Shown piece after piece: positions 37,463 through 46,247 of a stretch of DNA of 64,000 nucleotides. The position numbers and the translations under genes were made by a program. Every line of letters starts with the position of its first letter. The stretch's first letter is position 1. Origin of the DNA: Rhodoblastus acidophilus (GTDB taxonomy: Bacteria > Pseudomonadota > Alphaproteobacteria > Rhizobiales > Beijerinckiaceae); assembly GCF_900187365.1 (NCBI RefSeq), contig NZ_FYDG01000001.1:558001-622000 (forward strand). Direction: 5' to 3'. The notes beneath the pieces were generated by a model. The model did not search any database. It was not told the origin of the DNA and saw only the letters and a list, made by a program, of their open reading frames with translations.

Positions 37463-38179
37463 ATGCGCAAAGGAATTTTCGAGGCGGCGCGGCTGGACAC
37501 CCGGTTTGTCCCGGCGCCCTGGCCCTGGGCCGAACACGAGGCGGCGCGCATCGACGCGCATTGGCGGGCGCGGCTGGCGGAAAAGCCAAGACTGTTCGAC
37601 GGACAGGTGCTGCTGTTGCGCGATCCCGAATTTTTGGAGGGAGGCGGCGGGGTTTTACGCGGAAATTTCTTCCTGACCCAGTTCCGCAATTTCATGGCCT
37701 GGCGCGATTTCGGCTATCCCGACGCCGGCGTTTACAATTGCTTCTCGATGGCGGCGCTGCGCGCGCGCGACGGCGCGTGGCTGCTGGGGGAAATGGGCGG
37801 CCACACCGCCAATGGCGGCCGAATCTACTTCGCCGCCGGCACGCCCGACCGCAGCGACATTGTCGGGGATCGCGTCGATCTCGCCGGCAGCGTCGCCCGC
37901 GAATTGACCGAGGAGACCGGATTTGCGCCGGAGGAGGCGCCGCCGGCGCCGGGCTTCCGCCTTGTGGTGGAGGCCCAGAAGATCGCCTGCATTCAGGAGC
38001 GTCGCCTTGGGCTGACGGCGGATGAGGCGGTGGCGCGGGTCGCCGCGTTCCTGGCGCGCGACCCCGACCCGGAACTGGCGCGTCTCGTGGCGGTGCGCGG
38101 CGAGGCCGACCTCGACGCCGCGCTGATGCCGAGTTTTATCGTGACCTATCTGCGCGACGCGTTCGTCGCGCTGGGGTGA
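37463..38179 (+). CDS. NUDIX hydrolase with incomplete Nudix box
   Basis: 238 residues. ATG 37463 has AGGA five bases upstream; ATG 37457 would add two residues. The Nudix region reads GDRVDLAGSVARELTEETGF: the REL-x-EE-x-G-F core is intact, but the glutamate normally eight residues before the arginine is replaced by valine. The N-terminal 90 residues (WPWAEHEAARIDAHWRARL, LLLRDPEFLEGGGGVLRGNFFLTQFRNFMAWRDFGYPD) are an extension seen in larger Nudix proteins. Substrate unknown; nucleoside diphosphate derivatives are typical. Divergent from the Kef-type gene (128-bp spacer) and convergent with pncC. Confidence 0.8.
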   Translation: MRKGIFEAARLDTRFVPAPWPWAEHEAARIDAHWRARLAEKPRLFDGQVLLLRDPEFLEGGGGVLRGNFFLTQFRNFMAWRDFGYPDAGVYNCFSMAALRARDGAWLLGEMGGHTANGGRIYFAAGTPDRSDIVGDRVDLAGSVARELTEETGFAPEEAPPAPGFRLVVEAQKIACIQERRLGLTADEAVARVAAFLARDPDPELARLVAVRGEADLDAALMPSFIVTYLRDAFVALG

Positions 38180-38189
38180 ATGGCGCGCT

Positions 38190-38696
38190 CTAAGCCAGCA
38201 GGCTCGGCTCGACCGCCTCCAGCAGCAGGTTCAAGCCGAAAGCTGTGGCCTGCTCACGGATTTCCCCCCGGCTGAGAGCGGCGTCGAAAGCCTTGCGGAC
38301 GATTCTCACGGGGCGGTCGTCCTGGGCCACGGCGAAAAACACCGTGCCGACCGGCTTGTCCGCCGTGCCGCCGCCCGGTCCGGCGACGCCCGAAACCGAC
38401 AGCGCGAGATGGGCGCGGGAATGCTCCAGCGCGCCCAGCGCCATCGCCTCGACGGTCTGTTCGGACACCGCGCCATGCTTGGCGATCAGCTCCTTGGCGA
38501 CGCCGAGCAGGTCAGTCTTGGCCTCGTTGGAGTAGGTGACGAAGCCGCGTTCGAACACGTCGGACGAGCCGGGAATTTCGGTCAGCGCGGCGGCGATCAG
38601 GCCGCCGGTGCAACTCTCGGCGCTCGCGAGCTTGATTTTGCGCGCGCGCGCCGCCGCCAGCAGTTTTTCGGACTGCTCCAGAACTTGCCGGTTCAT
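38190..38696 (-). CDS. pncC: Nicotinamide-nucleotide amidohydrolase (CinA C-terminal domain)
   Basis: 168-residue stand-alone CinA C-terminal domain. It deamidates nicotinamide mononucleotide to nicotinate mononucleotide, recycling NMN released by NAD-dependent DNA ligase. Family motifs: LASAESCTGGLIAAALTEIPGSS, FERGFVTYSNEAKTDLLGV, HGAVSEQTVEAMALGAL and SVSGVAGPGGGTADKPVGTVFFAV. ATG 38696 follows GGGAGAG. It starts 15 bp after the ispDF stop and is surely in the same operon. The N-terminal MoCF-like CinA domain is absent, as in most proteobacterial homologues. Confidence 0.92.
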   Translation of the reverse strand: MNRQVLEQSEKLLAAARARKIKLASAESCTGGLIAAALTEIPGSSDVFERGFVTYSNEAKTDLLGVAKELIAKHGAVSEQTVEAMALGALEHSRAHLALSVSGVAGPGGGTADKPVGTVFFAVAQDDRPVRIVRKAFDAALSRGEIREQATAFGLNLLLEAVEPSLLA

Positions 38697-38711
38697 GCCT
38701 CTCTCCCGTGA

Positions 38712-39899
38712 TTAGGGAAGGCGCACCGTCGCCACGGCCTGTGCGGCGATGCCCTCCTGCCGTCCGGTAAATCCGAGTTTTTCGGTCGTGGTCGCCTTGA
38801 CCGCCACGCGGTCGAGCGGCAACCCCATGATCTCCGCGATGCGCGCGCGTATGGCGTCGCGATGCGGGCCGACTTTTGGACGCTCGCACATCAGGGTGGC
38901 GTCGACATGGGCGATGCGGCCGCCCTTGGCCGCCACTAAGGAAACGGCGTGGGCGAGAAACTGATCCGACGAAGCGCCGCGCCATTTTTCGTCGCTCGGC
39001 GGGAAATGCGCGCCGATATCCCCATCCGCAATGGCGCCCAGCACCGCGTCGGTGATGGCGTGCAGCAGCACGTCGGCGTCGGAATGACCGATCAGGCCCT
39101 GGTCATGCGGGATCTTGACGCCGCCGAGCCAGACGTGATCGCCAGCGCCCAGCGCATGAACGTCGAACCCCATGCCGGTGCGAATGTCGGGCAGGTCGTA
39201 AAGCTTGGCTTCCGCGCGCAAGAAATCCTCCATCGTGGTGAGTTTGCCGTTTTCCGTGTCGCCAGGAAAGATGAAAACGCAATGACCGGCCCATTCGGCG
39301 ACGGCGGCGTCGTCGGTCAGTTCCGCCGCGCCATCCTTGCGCGCGGCCAGATGCGCCTTGTGAATCAGGCCGAAACGAAACGCCTGCGGCGTCTGCACCG
39401 CGCGCAGGCTGGCGCGCTCCGGCGTGGCGACGATGCGCGAATCCGCGGCGATCTGCTTGATCGTGTCGGTGACGGCGAGGCCCGGAATGGCCGCGCCCTT
39501 TTCGCGCGCCGCGTCGAGGGCGCGTTCGATCAGCGCGGGCGAGACAAAGGGCCGCGCCGCGTCGTGGATCAGCACGTAATCGGCCGCGTCGCAAACTTCG
39601 GCGAGCGCGTCGAGGCCGTTGCAGACGCTCTCCTGCCGAGTCGCCCCGCCCACCGCCGGCGCCAGCAGGCGCGCGCGAAAATCGTCCGCCAGCGGCTCGA
39701 CAGCCAGTTCATAGAGATCGAAATCGTCGGCGTGGATGACGACCTTGGCCTGCGAGTCCGGCGCGGCCGACAGCAGGGCTTCGAGCGTGCGGGTGAGCAC
39801 CTGCTTGCCGCCGAGATCGCGATATTGCTTCGGCCCCCCGGCGCCGGCGCGCGACCCGCGCCCCGCCGCGACAACGAGAAAAACGCACCCTTCCGCCAT
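38712..39899 (-). CDS. ispDF: Bifunctional IspD/IspF isoprenoid enzyme
   Basis: 395-residue fusion acting in the MEP pathway: MEP cytidylyltransferase (IspD) and MECDP synthase (IspF). The IspD half (1 to about 230) has [26 protein letters not shown]-site motifs, [17 protein letters not shown] and VTDTIKQ. The IspF half (about 237-395) has [19 protein letters not shown] (metal-binding D-x-H), [33 protein letters not shown] and [14 protein letters not shown], then [19 protein letters not shown]. Fusion of these enzymes is common in alphaproteobacteria. ATG 39899 is preceded by GAGG. Cotranscribed with pncC, divergent from dusB. Confidence 0.96.
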   Translation of the reverse strand: MAEGCVFLVVAAGRGSRAGAGGPKQYRDLGGKQVLTRTLEALLSAAPDSQAKVVIHADDFDLYELAVEPLADDFRARLLAPAVGGATRQESVCNGLDALAEVCDAADYVLIHDAARPFVSPALIERALDAAREKGAAIPGLAVTDTIKQIAADSRIVATPERASLRAVQTPQAFRFGLIHKAHLAARKDGAAELTDDAAVAEWAGHCVFIFPGDTENGKLTTMEDFLRAEAKLYDLPDIRTGMGFDVHALGAGDHVWLGGVKIPHDQGLIGHSDADVLLHAITDAVLGAIADGDIGAHFPPSDEKWRGASSDQFLAHAVSLVAAKGGRIAHVDATLMCERPKVGPHRDAIRARIAEIMGLPLDRVAVKATTTEKLGFTGRQEGIAAQAVATVRLP

Positions 39900-40007
39900 G
39901 TCAGCCTCAAAAATCGTCAACGCCGGCACAAGGCCGGGCGTTGCCGTTCTTGTCAAGCTGCTGCCGTTTTTCTTTGCAGAGCGGAAGAATCTGGCTAAAA
40001 TGAAAGC

Positions 40008-41033
40008 ATGAAAGTTTGTGCCCAACAAACATGCAACGACCTCTGGCGCGTCGGCGGGCTGACGCTGGACGGGCGTGCGCTGCTTGCGCCCATGGCGGGG
40101 ATCACCGATCTCGCCATGCGGCGGCTGGCCCGGCGCTTTGGCGCGGCTTTGGCTTTTTCGGAGATGGTCGCCAGCGACGAGCGCGGCCGTGACCGTCGCG
40201 AATCGCTGCTGCGCATCCAGGGCGAGGGCGTGACGCCGCACGCCGTGCAGATCGCCGGCTGCGATCCCGACTCCATGGCCGAGGCGGCGCGGCGGGCGGA
40301 ACAGGCCGGCGCCGATCTGATCGACATCAACATGGGCTGCCCGGCGCGGCGCGTGACCGGCGGCGCCGCTGGCTCGGCGCTGATGCGCGATCTCGATCTG
40401 GCGCAGGCGCTGATCGCGGCGACCGTGCGCGCGACCGAAATTCCGGTGAGCGTGAAGATGCGGCTCGGCTGGGATTTTTGCGCGCTCAACGCGCCGGAGC
40501 TGGCGCGGCGGGCGGAGGCCGAAGGCGCCGTCATGGTTACGGTGCATGGCCGCACCCGCAACCAGTTTTACAAGGGCGAGGCCGATTGGGCGGCGATCCG
40601 CGCCACCGTGGACGCGGTGACGATCCCGGTCGTGGCCAATGGCGATTGCCTGTGCGCGGCGGATGCGCGAACAATGCTGCGGCTGTCCGGCGCGAAAGCC
40701 GTGATGATCGGCCGGGCGGCGCTGGGCCAGCCCTGGCTGGTCGGCGAGGTCGCGCATGAACTGGCCGTGGGCGCGCCGCGCGCCAAGCCGGCGCCGGACG
40801 TCCGCCGCGCCGCCGCGCTTGAGCATTTTCAAACCCTCCTCGACCTGTTCGGCGCGGCCCATGGGCTGCGCCACGCCCGCAAACATCTCGCGGCCTATGC
40901 CGATGTCGCGGCGGGCGACGGATTTTTCGTCGCCGCCCCGGCGCGGCGGCGGCTGGTGGAGAGCGACGATCCGCACGAAGTGGAGGCCTTGTTGCACAGC
41001 CTTTACGACACGCCCCGGAAGGAAGCGGCATGA
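40008..41033 (+). CDS. dusB: tRNA-dihydrouridine synthase B (NifR3)
   Basis: 341-residue FMN enzyme that reduces uridine to dihydrouridine in tRNA. FMN-barrel motifs: [78 protein letters not shown] with the catalytic-type cysteine in [41 protein letters not shown] and [14 protein letters not shown]. The historical name nifR3 comes from its place in front of ntrBC, exactly as here. Its TGA overlaps the ntrB ATG (41030-41033), giving tight coupling. Upstream spacer to ispDF is 108 bp. Confidence 0.95.
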   Translation: MKVCAQQTCNDLWRVGGLTLDGRALLAPMAGITDLAMRRLARRFGAALAFSEMVASDERGRDRRESLLRIQGEGVTPHAVQIAGCDPDSMAEAARRAEQAGADLIDINMGCPARRVTGGAAGSALMRDLDLAQALIAATVRATEIPVSVKMRLGWDFCALNAPELARRAEAEGAVMVTVHGRTRNQFYKGEADWAAIRATVDAVTIPVVANGDCLCAADARTMLRLSGAKAVMIGRAALGQPWLVGEVAHELAVGAPRAKPAPDVRRAAALEHFQTLLDLFGAAHGLRHARKHLAAYADVAAGDGFFVAAPARRRLVESDDPHEVEALLHSLYDTPRKEAA

Positions 41034-42187
41034 AAGCCAAAAGTCTCCAAGGCGTTGGCGCGCCTTTCGGCGTTTTGCCTAAAAATGACGCAGAATGTGA
41101 GATGGACGCCTGCATGGCGACGCATCTGCTCAACGCCTTGCCGCATCCGCTGCTGTCGATCGGCGGCGACGGAACGATCCACGACGCCAATCCGGCGGCG
41201 GAGCTGTTCTTCGCCATGTCGCGCAACGCCCTGAAGAAAATACACTTCCAGGATCTGCTGCCGTTCGGATCGCCGCTGATCGGCGCCATCGAGCAGGTGC
41301 GCGCGCGCCGGGCGCCGATCAACGAATATCGCGTCGATCTGGGCACGCCGCGCATCGGCGTCGAACGCTACGTGGACATTCACATGGCGCCCCTGCCCCA
41401 GCTCGCTGACGGCGTGGTGGTGATGCTGCAGGAGCGCACCATCGCCGACAAGATGGACCGCCAGCTCACCCATCGCGGCGCGGCGCGCTCGCTGTCGGCC
41501 ATGGGCGCGATGATGGCGCATGAGATCAAGAATCCGCTGTCGGGCATTCGCGGCGCCGCGCAATTGCTGGAGACCGCGCTCGGCGACGAGGACCGCGCCC
41601 TGTGCCGGCTGATCTGCGACGAGACCGACCGGATCGTGCATCTGGTCGAGCGCATGGAGGCGTTCGCCGACGGACGGCCGGTGGAGCGCCGCGCCATCAA
41701 TATTCACGAGGTGCTGGAGCATGTGCGCAAGGTGGCGCAGGCCGGCTTCGCCCGTCACATCCAATTCGTGGAATCCTACGATCCCTCGCTGCCGCCGGTT
41801 CTCGCCAACCGCGACCAGCTGATCCAGGTCTTCCTCAATCTCGTGAAAAATGCGGCGGAGGCGATCGGCCCGGACGCGCTGCACGGCGAGATCGAGCTGA
41901 CCACCGCCTACCGGCCCGGCGTGCGCATCCGCGCTTCCGGCAAGGCGGCGCCGGTGAGCCTGCCGCTGGAGTTCTGCGTGCGGGACAACGGGCCGGGCGT
42001 GCCGGAAGATCTCGTCCCGCATCTGTTCGACCCGTTCGTGACCACCAAAACGTCCGGCTCTGGCCTCGGACTTGCATTGGTGGCCAAGATTATTGGCGAT
42101 CACGGCGGAGTCATCGAATGCGAGTCGCACCCGCGCAAGACCGTGTTCCGAATGCTGATGCCGGTCTATTCCCGCCGCGACGTCTGA
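41030..42187 (+). CDS. ntrB: Nitrogen regulation sensor kinase NtrB
   Basis: 385-residue cytoplasmic kinase/phosphatase that, under control of PII protein, sets the phosphorylation of NtrC. A PAS domain lies at about 28-140 ([29 protein letters not shown]). The phospho-accepting histidine is H164 in [21 protein letters not shown]. HATPase_c follows ([59 protein letters not shown]). The start overlaps dusB; an ATG at 41102 would give a shorter protein without the weakly conserved head. ntrC follows 21 bp downstream. Confidence 0.94.
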   Translation: MKAKSLQGVGAPFGVLPKNDAECEMDACMATHLLNALPHPLLSIGGDGTIHDANPAAELFFAMSRNALKKIHFQDLLPFGSPLIGAIEQVRARRAPINEYRVDLGTPRIGVERYVDIHMAPLPQLADGVVVMLQERTIADKMDRQLTHRGAARSLSAMGAMMAHEIKNPLSGIRGAAQLLETALGDEDRALCRLICDETDRIVHLVERMEAFADGRPVERRAINIHEVLEHVRKVAQAGFARHIQFVESYDPSLPPVLANRDQLIQVFLNLVKNAAEAIGPDALHGEIELTTAYRPGVRIRASGKAAPVSLPLEFCVRDNGPGVPEDLVPHLFDPFVTTKTSGSGLGLALVAKIIGDHGGVIECESHPRKTVFRMLMPVYSRRDV

Positions 42188-42208
42188 AATTCTCTGGAGG
42201 TTTATTGA

Positions 42209-43687
42209 ATGCCAAGCGGCAATATTCTCGTCGCCGATGATGACGCAGCCATCCGCACCGTGGTCGGCCAGGCGCTGACGCGAGCGGGCTATGACGTGCG
42301 CACCACCGGCGCGGCCACCACGCTCTGGCGCTGGATCGAGGCCGGCGAGGGCGATCTGGTGATCACCGACGTGGTCATGCCCGACGAGAACGCCTTCGAG
42401 CTTCTTCCGCGCGTGAAAAAGGCGCGGCCGGACCTGCCGGTGATCGTGATGAGCGCGCAGAACACGTTCATGACGGCGATCAAGGCCTCCGAGCGCGGCG
42501 CCTATGAATATCTGCCCAAGCCGTTCGATTTGAAGGAACTGCTGGCCATCGTCGGCCGCGCCATGAGCGAGCCGAAAAACAAGCTGCGCGTTCCCGAGCC
42601 GGAGGACATGGATTCCATGCCGCTGGTCGGGCGCTCGCCGGCCATGCAGGACATTTATCGCGCGCTGGCGCGTCTGATGCAGTCCGACCTCACGGTGATG
42701 ATCACCGGCGAATCCGGCACCGGCAAGGAACTGGTGGCCCGCGCGCTGCACGATTACGGCAAGCGCAAGAAGGGGCCGTTCGTGCCGATCAATGTCGCGG
42801 CCATTCCGCGCGACCTGATCGAATCCGAACTGTTCGGTCATGAGAAAGGCGCGTTCACCGGCGCCAACTCGCGCTCGATCGGGCGGTTCGAGCAGGCCGA
42901 AGGCGGCACGCTGTTTCTCGACGAGATCGGCGACATGCCGATGGACGCGCAGACCCGCCTTTTACGCGTCCTCCAGCAAGGCGAGTATACAACTGTCGGC
43001 GGGCGCACGCCGATCAAGACCAACGTCCGCATCGTCGCCGCCACCAACAAGGATCTGCGCGTGCTGATCCAGCAGGGATTGTTCCGCGAAGACCTGTTCT
43101 TCCGGCTCAATGTCGTGCCGCTGCGGCTGCCGCCGTTGCGCGAGCGGTCCGAGGACATCGGCGACCTCGCAAGGCATTTCTTCGCGCAGGCGGCCAACGA
43201 GGGCCTGCCGCTCAAGTCCCTGGAGCCCGGCGCGCTCGACCGGATGAAGCGCTACAAATGGCCGGGCAATATCCGCGAGCTGGAGAACCTCGTCCGGCGC
43301 CTCGCGGCGCTCTATCCGCAGGACGCCATTTCCGAGCAGATCGTGGTGGCCGAACTGGGCCTCGACCTCACCAGCGGCGCGCCGCGCCCGACGCCGCCCA
43401 GCGGCTCGGCCTCGCTGTCGGCGCAGCCGGCGGCTTCGGATGAATCCCTGGGCATGTCGGTGGAGCGGCATCTCACCGAATTGTTCAAGGCCCATGGCGA
43501 CGGCCTGCCGCCGCCCGGCCTCTACCACCGCATCCTGCGCGAGATCGAATATCCGCTGATCTCCATCGCGCTGGCGGCGACGCGCGGCAACCAGATCAAG
43601 GCGGCGGAGCTGTTGGGTTTGAACCGCAACACGCTGCGCAAGAAAGTGCGGGATTTGGACGTGCGGCTGATGCGGACCTCGCGTTAA
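42209..43687 (+). CDS. ntrC: Nitrogen regulation response regulator NtrC
   Basis: 492-residue sigma-54 enhancer-binding activator. Receiver domain 1-120 with phospho-acceptor D54 ([13 protein letters not shown]). The AAA+ domain (about 140-380) has Walker A GESGTGKE, the sigma-54 contact loop GAFTGA at about 214-219, and Walker [13 protein letters not shown]. An interdomain linker rich in Pro/Ser (about 390-415) leads to the Fis-type helix-turn-helix, [24 protein letters not shown] 42209 has GGAGG 9 bases upstream. In many Hyphomicrobiales ntrYX follows at once; here a hairpin and an unrelated opposite-strand gene come next. Confidence 0.95.
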   Translation: MPSGNILVADDDAAIRTVVGQALTRAGYDVRTTGAATTLWRWIEAGEGDLVITDVVMPDENAFELLPRVKKARPDLPVIVMSAQNTFMTAIKASERGAYEYLPKPFDLKELLAIVGRAMSEPKNKLRVPEPEDMDSMPLVGRSPAMQDIYRALARLMQSDLTVMITGESGTGKELVARALHDYGKRKKGPFVPINVAAIPRDLIESELFGHEKGAFTGANSRSIGRFEQAEGGTLFLDEIGDMPMDAQTRLLRVLQQGEYTTVGGRTPIKTNVRIVAATNKDLRVLIQQGLFREDLFFRLNVVPLRLPPLRERSEDIGDLARHFFAQAANEGLPLKSLEPGALDRMKRYKWPGNIRELENLVRRLAALYPQDAISEQIVVAELGLDLTSGAPRPTPPSGSASLSAQPAASDESLGMSVERHLTELFKAHGDGLPPPGLYHRILREIEYPLISIALAATRGNQIKAAELLGLNRNTLRKKVRDLDVRLMRTSR

Positions 43688-43731
43688 CCCGTCGAAACGG
43701 TCCAGGCCGGACGCCATGCGTCCCCGCTCCC

Positions 43732-43765
43732 CGCAGCGCAGTCGGCTGTCGCCGACTGCGCTGCG
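43732..43765. terminator. Perfect 15-bp hairpin after ntrC
   Basis: The arms at 43732-43746 and 43751-43765 are exact reverse complements (CGCAGCGCAGTCGGC and its complement) with a TGTC loop. It lies between the convergent ntrC and glycosyltransferase-like genes. There is no T run on either side, so it is a strong structure of terminator type rather than a textbook intrinsic terminator. Confidence 0.55.
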
Positions 43766-43841
43766 CGGCCAAAAACCAAAAACACGAATCCAAAATGACG
43801 TCGCCGCGCTCCATTCGGAAAGCGGCGACCGCGCGCGAAAA

Positions 43842-44621
43842 TCAAGCCGCGATGTTTTGCCCGGCGGCTGTGGGCTCAGGCGTAAAGCGCCAGCCCGGCG
43901 CGCCAACGAATTCATGCGGCCCCACATGAATCAGGCAGCCCTGCGTGTCCAGCCAGATTTGGCCGCCGAGATCCCGCCAGCGCCGGCAGAACGTGTAGTC
44001 CTCGCTCAGGTAATTGCCGGTGGCCGGTTCGATCATACCGTCAAAAAACGCATATTGGTTGGGACTGAGGCTCGGCTTGTGGGAATTGTGGCAACTGGCG
44101 TACCGCAGATGCGGGTAAGCTTCGGCCATGCTTTGAAACACCGCGCGGCGGATCATCATGAAGCCGGTCCCGGCGTAATCGGCGGTCACGAACCCGTCGC
44201 GTGTCTTCGCCTCCGCGCCCCGGCAGGGCGTGCCGACATAGCGCAGCGCCGCCGTCTCCACGGCTTCGCCGGCATGGGCGCGGCTCAACCCGCTTTCCCA
44301 ATCGACGAGTTTCAACGGATACATGCCCGCCACGACATCCGCATCGAACGCCAGCATACGGAAAACCTGATCGGGATCGAACCCGATGTCGGCGTCGACG
44401 AACAGCAGATGCGTCGCGGAGGCCTCGTCAAGGAAGCGGCTGACGAGCGTGTTGCGGCCGCGCGTGATCATCGACTCATAGCCGAGAAGATCGACTTGCA
44501 CGCTCAAGCCCGCAATGGCGCCGCGCTGGACCAGCCCCATCATTGAATGCATGAAGCGTTGAGTGACAAGGCCGCCATAGCAGGGGGTCGCCACGAACAA
44601 GCGAAGTCCATATGGAAACAT
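43842..44621 (-). CDS. Glycosyltransferase-like protein (GT-A type DAD motif)
   Basis: 259 residues. ATG 44621 has AGGAGA upstream with good spacing. The opening RLFVATPCYGGLVTQRFMHSMMGLV and the acidic motif LLFVDADIGFDPDQV, where D-A-D would hold the metal and nucleotide sugar, match GT-A glycosyltransferases; GYESMITRGRNTLVSRFLD, AGTGFMMIRRAVFQSM and SEDYTFCRRWRDLGGQIWLDT (an ED-type catalytic region) also fit. No membrane segment or signal peptide, so it would act in the cytoplasm. Acceptor unknown. It lies 67 bp downstream of, and co-oriented with, the gene for a serine-rich repeat protein, which is a possible acceptor. Confidence 0.68.
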   Translation of the reverse strand: MFPYGLRLFVATPCYGGLVTQRFMHSMMGLVQRGAIAGLSVQVDLLGYESMITRGRNTLVSRFLDEASATHLLFVDADIGFDPDQVFRMLAFDADVVAGMYPLKLVDWESGLSRAHAGEAVETAALRYVGTPCRGAEAKTRDGFVTADYAGTGFMMIRRAVFQSMAEAYPHLRYASCHNSHKPSLSPNQYAFFDGMIEPATGNYLSEDYTFCRRWRDLGGQIWLDTQGCLIHVGPHEFVGAPGWRFTPEPTAAGQNIAA

Positions 44622-44688
44622 CAAATTTCTCCTGCGAAGGCCGCCGCCGCGGCGACGGCCCGAAATCGGGATGGGGTCAGGGTTGCGT

Positions 44689-45909
44689 TCAGCCAAGCGC
44701 GGCGAGATCGGCGTAAAGCGTGCTCGCCGCGCTCTGCTGCGTCGATGACGCGGCGCCGGACCGCGCCGCCAAAATCAGCGCCTCCAGGTCGCTCATCACT
44801 TTCGACTGCGAGGTCGCGTCCGAGGACGTCGAAGCGGCGGCGGACGCCGTCGATGACGTGAGGCCGGACAATTCGCGGGCGAGCGAAGTCGCGGCGCTCT
44901 TGGCCGTCGAGGAATCGCCATCGGCCACGGAGGTCAACAGGCTGGCGAGATCGCCGGCGACGCTGGAGTCCGAGTCGGACTGCTGGGAATTTCCGGAGGG
45001 CGGCGGCGGGGGCGGCCCATTTTCGAGCTTGCGCCGCATGGAGCTGGCCAGGGTTTGCGCGCTGCTGGCGTCGCCGGACTGCACGTCGGAAATCAGATCG
45101 GCGAGGTCGGTGAGGAAGGGATCGCTCGAATTGGACGAAGTGGACGACTCCGTCCCGCCGGATGAGGAGGAGGCGATCGAATCCAGTCGGGTTTGCAGGC
45201 TGGCGGCGAGGCTTTGGGCGGTGGAGGTATCGCCGCTGGCGACCGCCTTCAGCAGGCTCTGAACCTGTGAGGCGAAGCTCGACGAGGTCGAGGAAGACGA
45301 TGACGTCGACGTGGACGAAGCGGACGACGAACTGGAATTGTCCTGAGGCGGCGGCGGGGGCGGCCCATTTTCGAGCTTGCGCCGCATGGAGCCGGCCAGG
45401 GTTTGCGCGCTGCTGGCGTCGCCGGACTGCACGTCGGAAATCAGATCGGCGAGATCGGTGAGGAAGGGATCGCTCGAACTGGACGAACTGGACGACTCCG
45501 TCCCGCCGGATGAGGAGGAGGCGATCGAATCCAGTCGGGTTTGCAGGCTGGCGGCGAGGCTTTGGGCGGTGGACGTATCGCCGTTGGCGACCGCCTTCAG
45601 CAGGCTCTGGACGTCCGACCCGAAACCCGAGGACGATGACGACGAGGTCGAGCTGGCGCCGCTCGCCTCCGCCGTCGGCCGCCAGCCATAGCCGCCGAAC
45701 GAGGCGTTTCCGTCGTTGGCGTCGTCATCGTCCGACGTGTCGTAGGAGATCGCGGCGGAAGCGATGGGGGCTTGCGCGACGAAAGCGGAGAATCCCGCGT
45801 CATCCGCGCTGGATTGCGATACGTCCGCGTCGCTGGAGCGATGTGAACGCTGCTGTTGCAGAAGCGCGATCAGATTCGATGTGGTGGAGTCGAGGCTTGA
45901 AACCGACAT
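44689..45909 (-). CDS. Serine-rich internally repeated protein of unknown function
   Basis: 406 residues; ATG 45909 has GGGAG upstream. There is no signal peptide or membrane segment. The chain is very rich in Ser, Ala, Thr and Asp. Six degenerate helical units share the pattern D/Q-L/V-x-x-L-L-x-A/S-V-x-x-G-D-x-S-x-A-Q-x-x-A-x-S-L: SDVQSLLKAVANGDTSTAQS, TDLADLISDVQSGDASSAQT, their near-copies later in the chain, GDLASLLTSVADGDSSTAKS and a last weaker unit at SDLEALILAARSGAASSTQQ. Units are joined by poly-Ser and two PPPPPP linkers. A 116-residue block is duplicated almost exactly. Proteins with similar SGDxSSAQ units exist widely, as I recall, without assigned role. Confidence 0.72.
   Translation of the reverse strand: MSVSSLDSTTSNLIALLQQQRSHRSSDADVSQSSADDAGFSAFVAQAPIASAAISYDTSDDDDANDGNASFGGYGWRPTAEASGASSTSSSSSSGFGSDVQSLLKAVANGDTSTAQSLAASLQTRLDSIASSSSGGTESSSSSSSSDPFLTDLADLISDVQSGDASSAQTLAGSMRRKLENGPPPPPPQDNSSSSSASSTSTSSSSSTSSSFASQVQSLLKAVASGDTSTAQSLAASLQTRLDSIASSSSGGTESSTSSNSSDPFLTDLADLISDVQSGDASSAQTLASSMRRKLENGPPPPPPSGNSQQSDSDSSVAGDLASLLTSVADGDSSTAKSAATSLARELSGLTSSTASAAASTSSDATSQSKVMSDLEALILAARSGAASSTQQSAASTLYADLAALG
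45001..45608 (-). repeat. Two near-identical copies of a ~260-bp block, period 348 bp
   Basis: Blocks at about 45001-45260 and 45349-45608 align with a constant 348-bp offset (for example CGGCCCAT at 45013 and 45361). They encode the same residues with few substitutions: LLKAVA/NGDTSTAQSLAASL, the Ser-rich joint, DPFLTDLADLISDVQSGD and MRRKLENGPPPPPP. The 348-bp period equals 116 codons, so the duplication is in frame and appears recent. Confidence 0.88.
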
Positions 45910-46247
45910 GGTCAGCTCCCTGTGAAAGATCAACTCCGGGATGAGGCGCGCCGAGGCTGGAGCGAAACTGGACTTTTCAGAAAACAGCTTGGACGTAATG
46001 GTATTTTACTGGTTTATTACGGCTTTTTATGGATTTTTAATAACAATATATCTAAGTATTGCTTGCTAATGCAAAGATCATCTTTTGAGGCGCGGCGTGT
46101 TTTTCATATTTCGCCGCCGCGCATAATCTAAAAACAGACATGCGCGCGCGCCGCGACCAAACGTTCCCGCTTTTCAGGCCGTGCGGCGCGCGTTGCGCGC
46201 GGGCGCGCCGGCCTCATTAGTCTTTCGAGAAAAATTGTAACGGAATG
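45910..46247. other. 338-bp AT-rich intergenic region, probable promoter of the serine-rich gene
   Basis: No gene seen. From about 45990 to 46110 the sequence is strikingly AT-rich for this genome (long TTTTAT and AATAACAATATAT stretches), which on the minus strand lies directly in front of the serine-rich gene. An 8-bp GC inverted repeat (GCGCGGCG, near 46091-46120) may end the upstream kinase transcript. Confidence 0.55.

Noticed and set aside
45001-45608. Direct repeats considered as a CRISPR or mobile element
   Set aside because: Only two long copies, in frame within one coding sequence, with no spacers, inverted ends or transposase.
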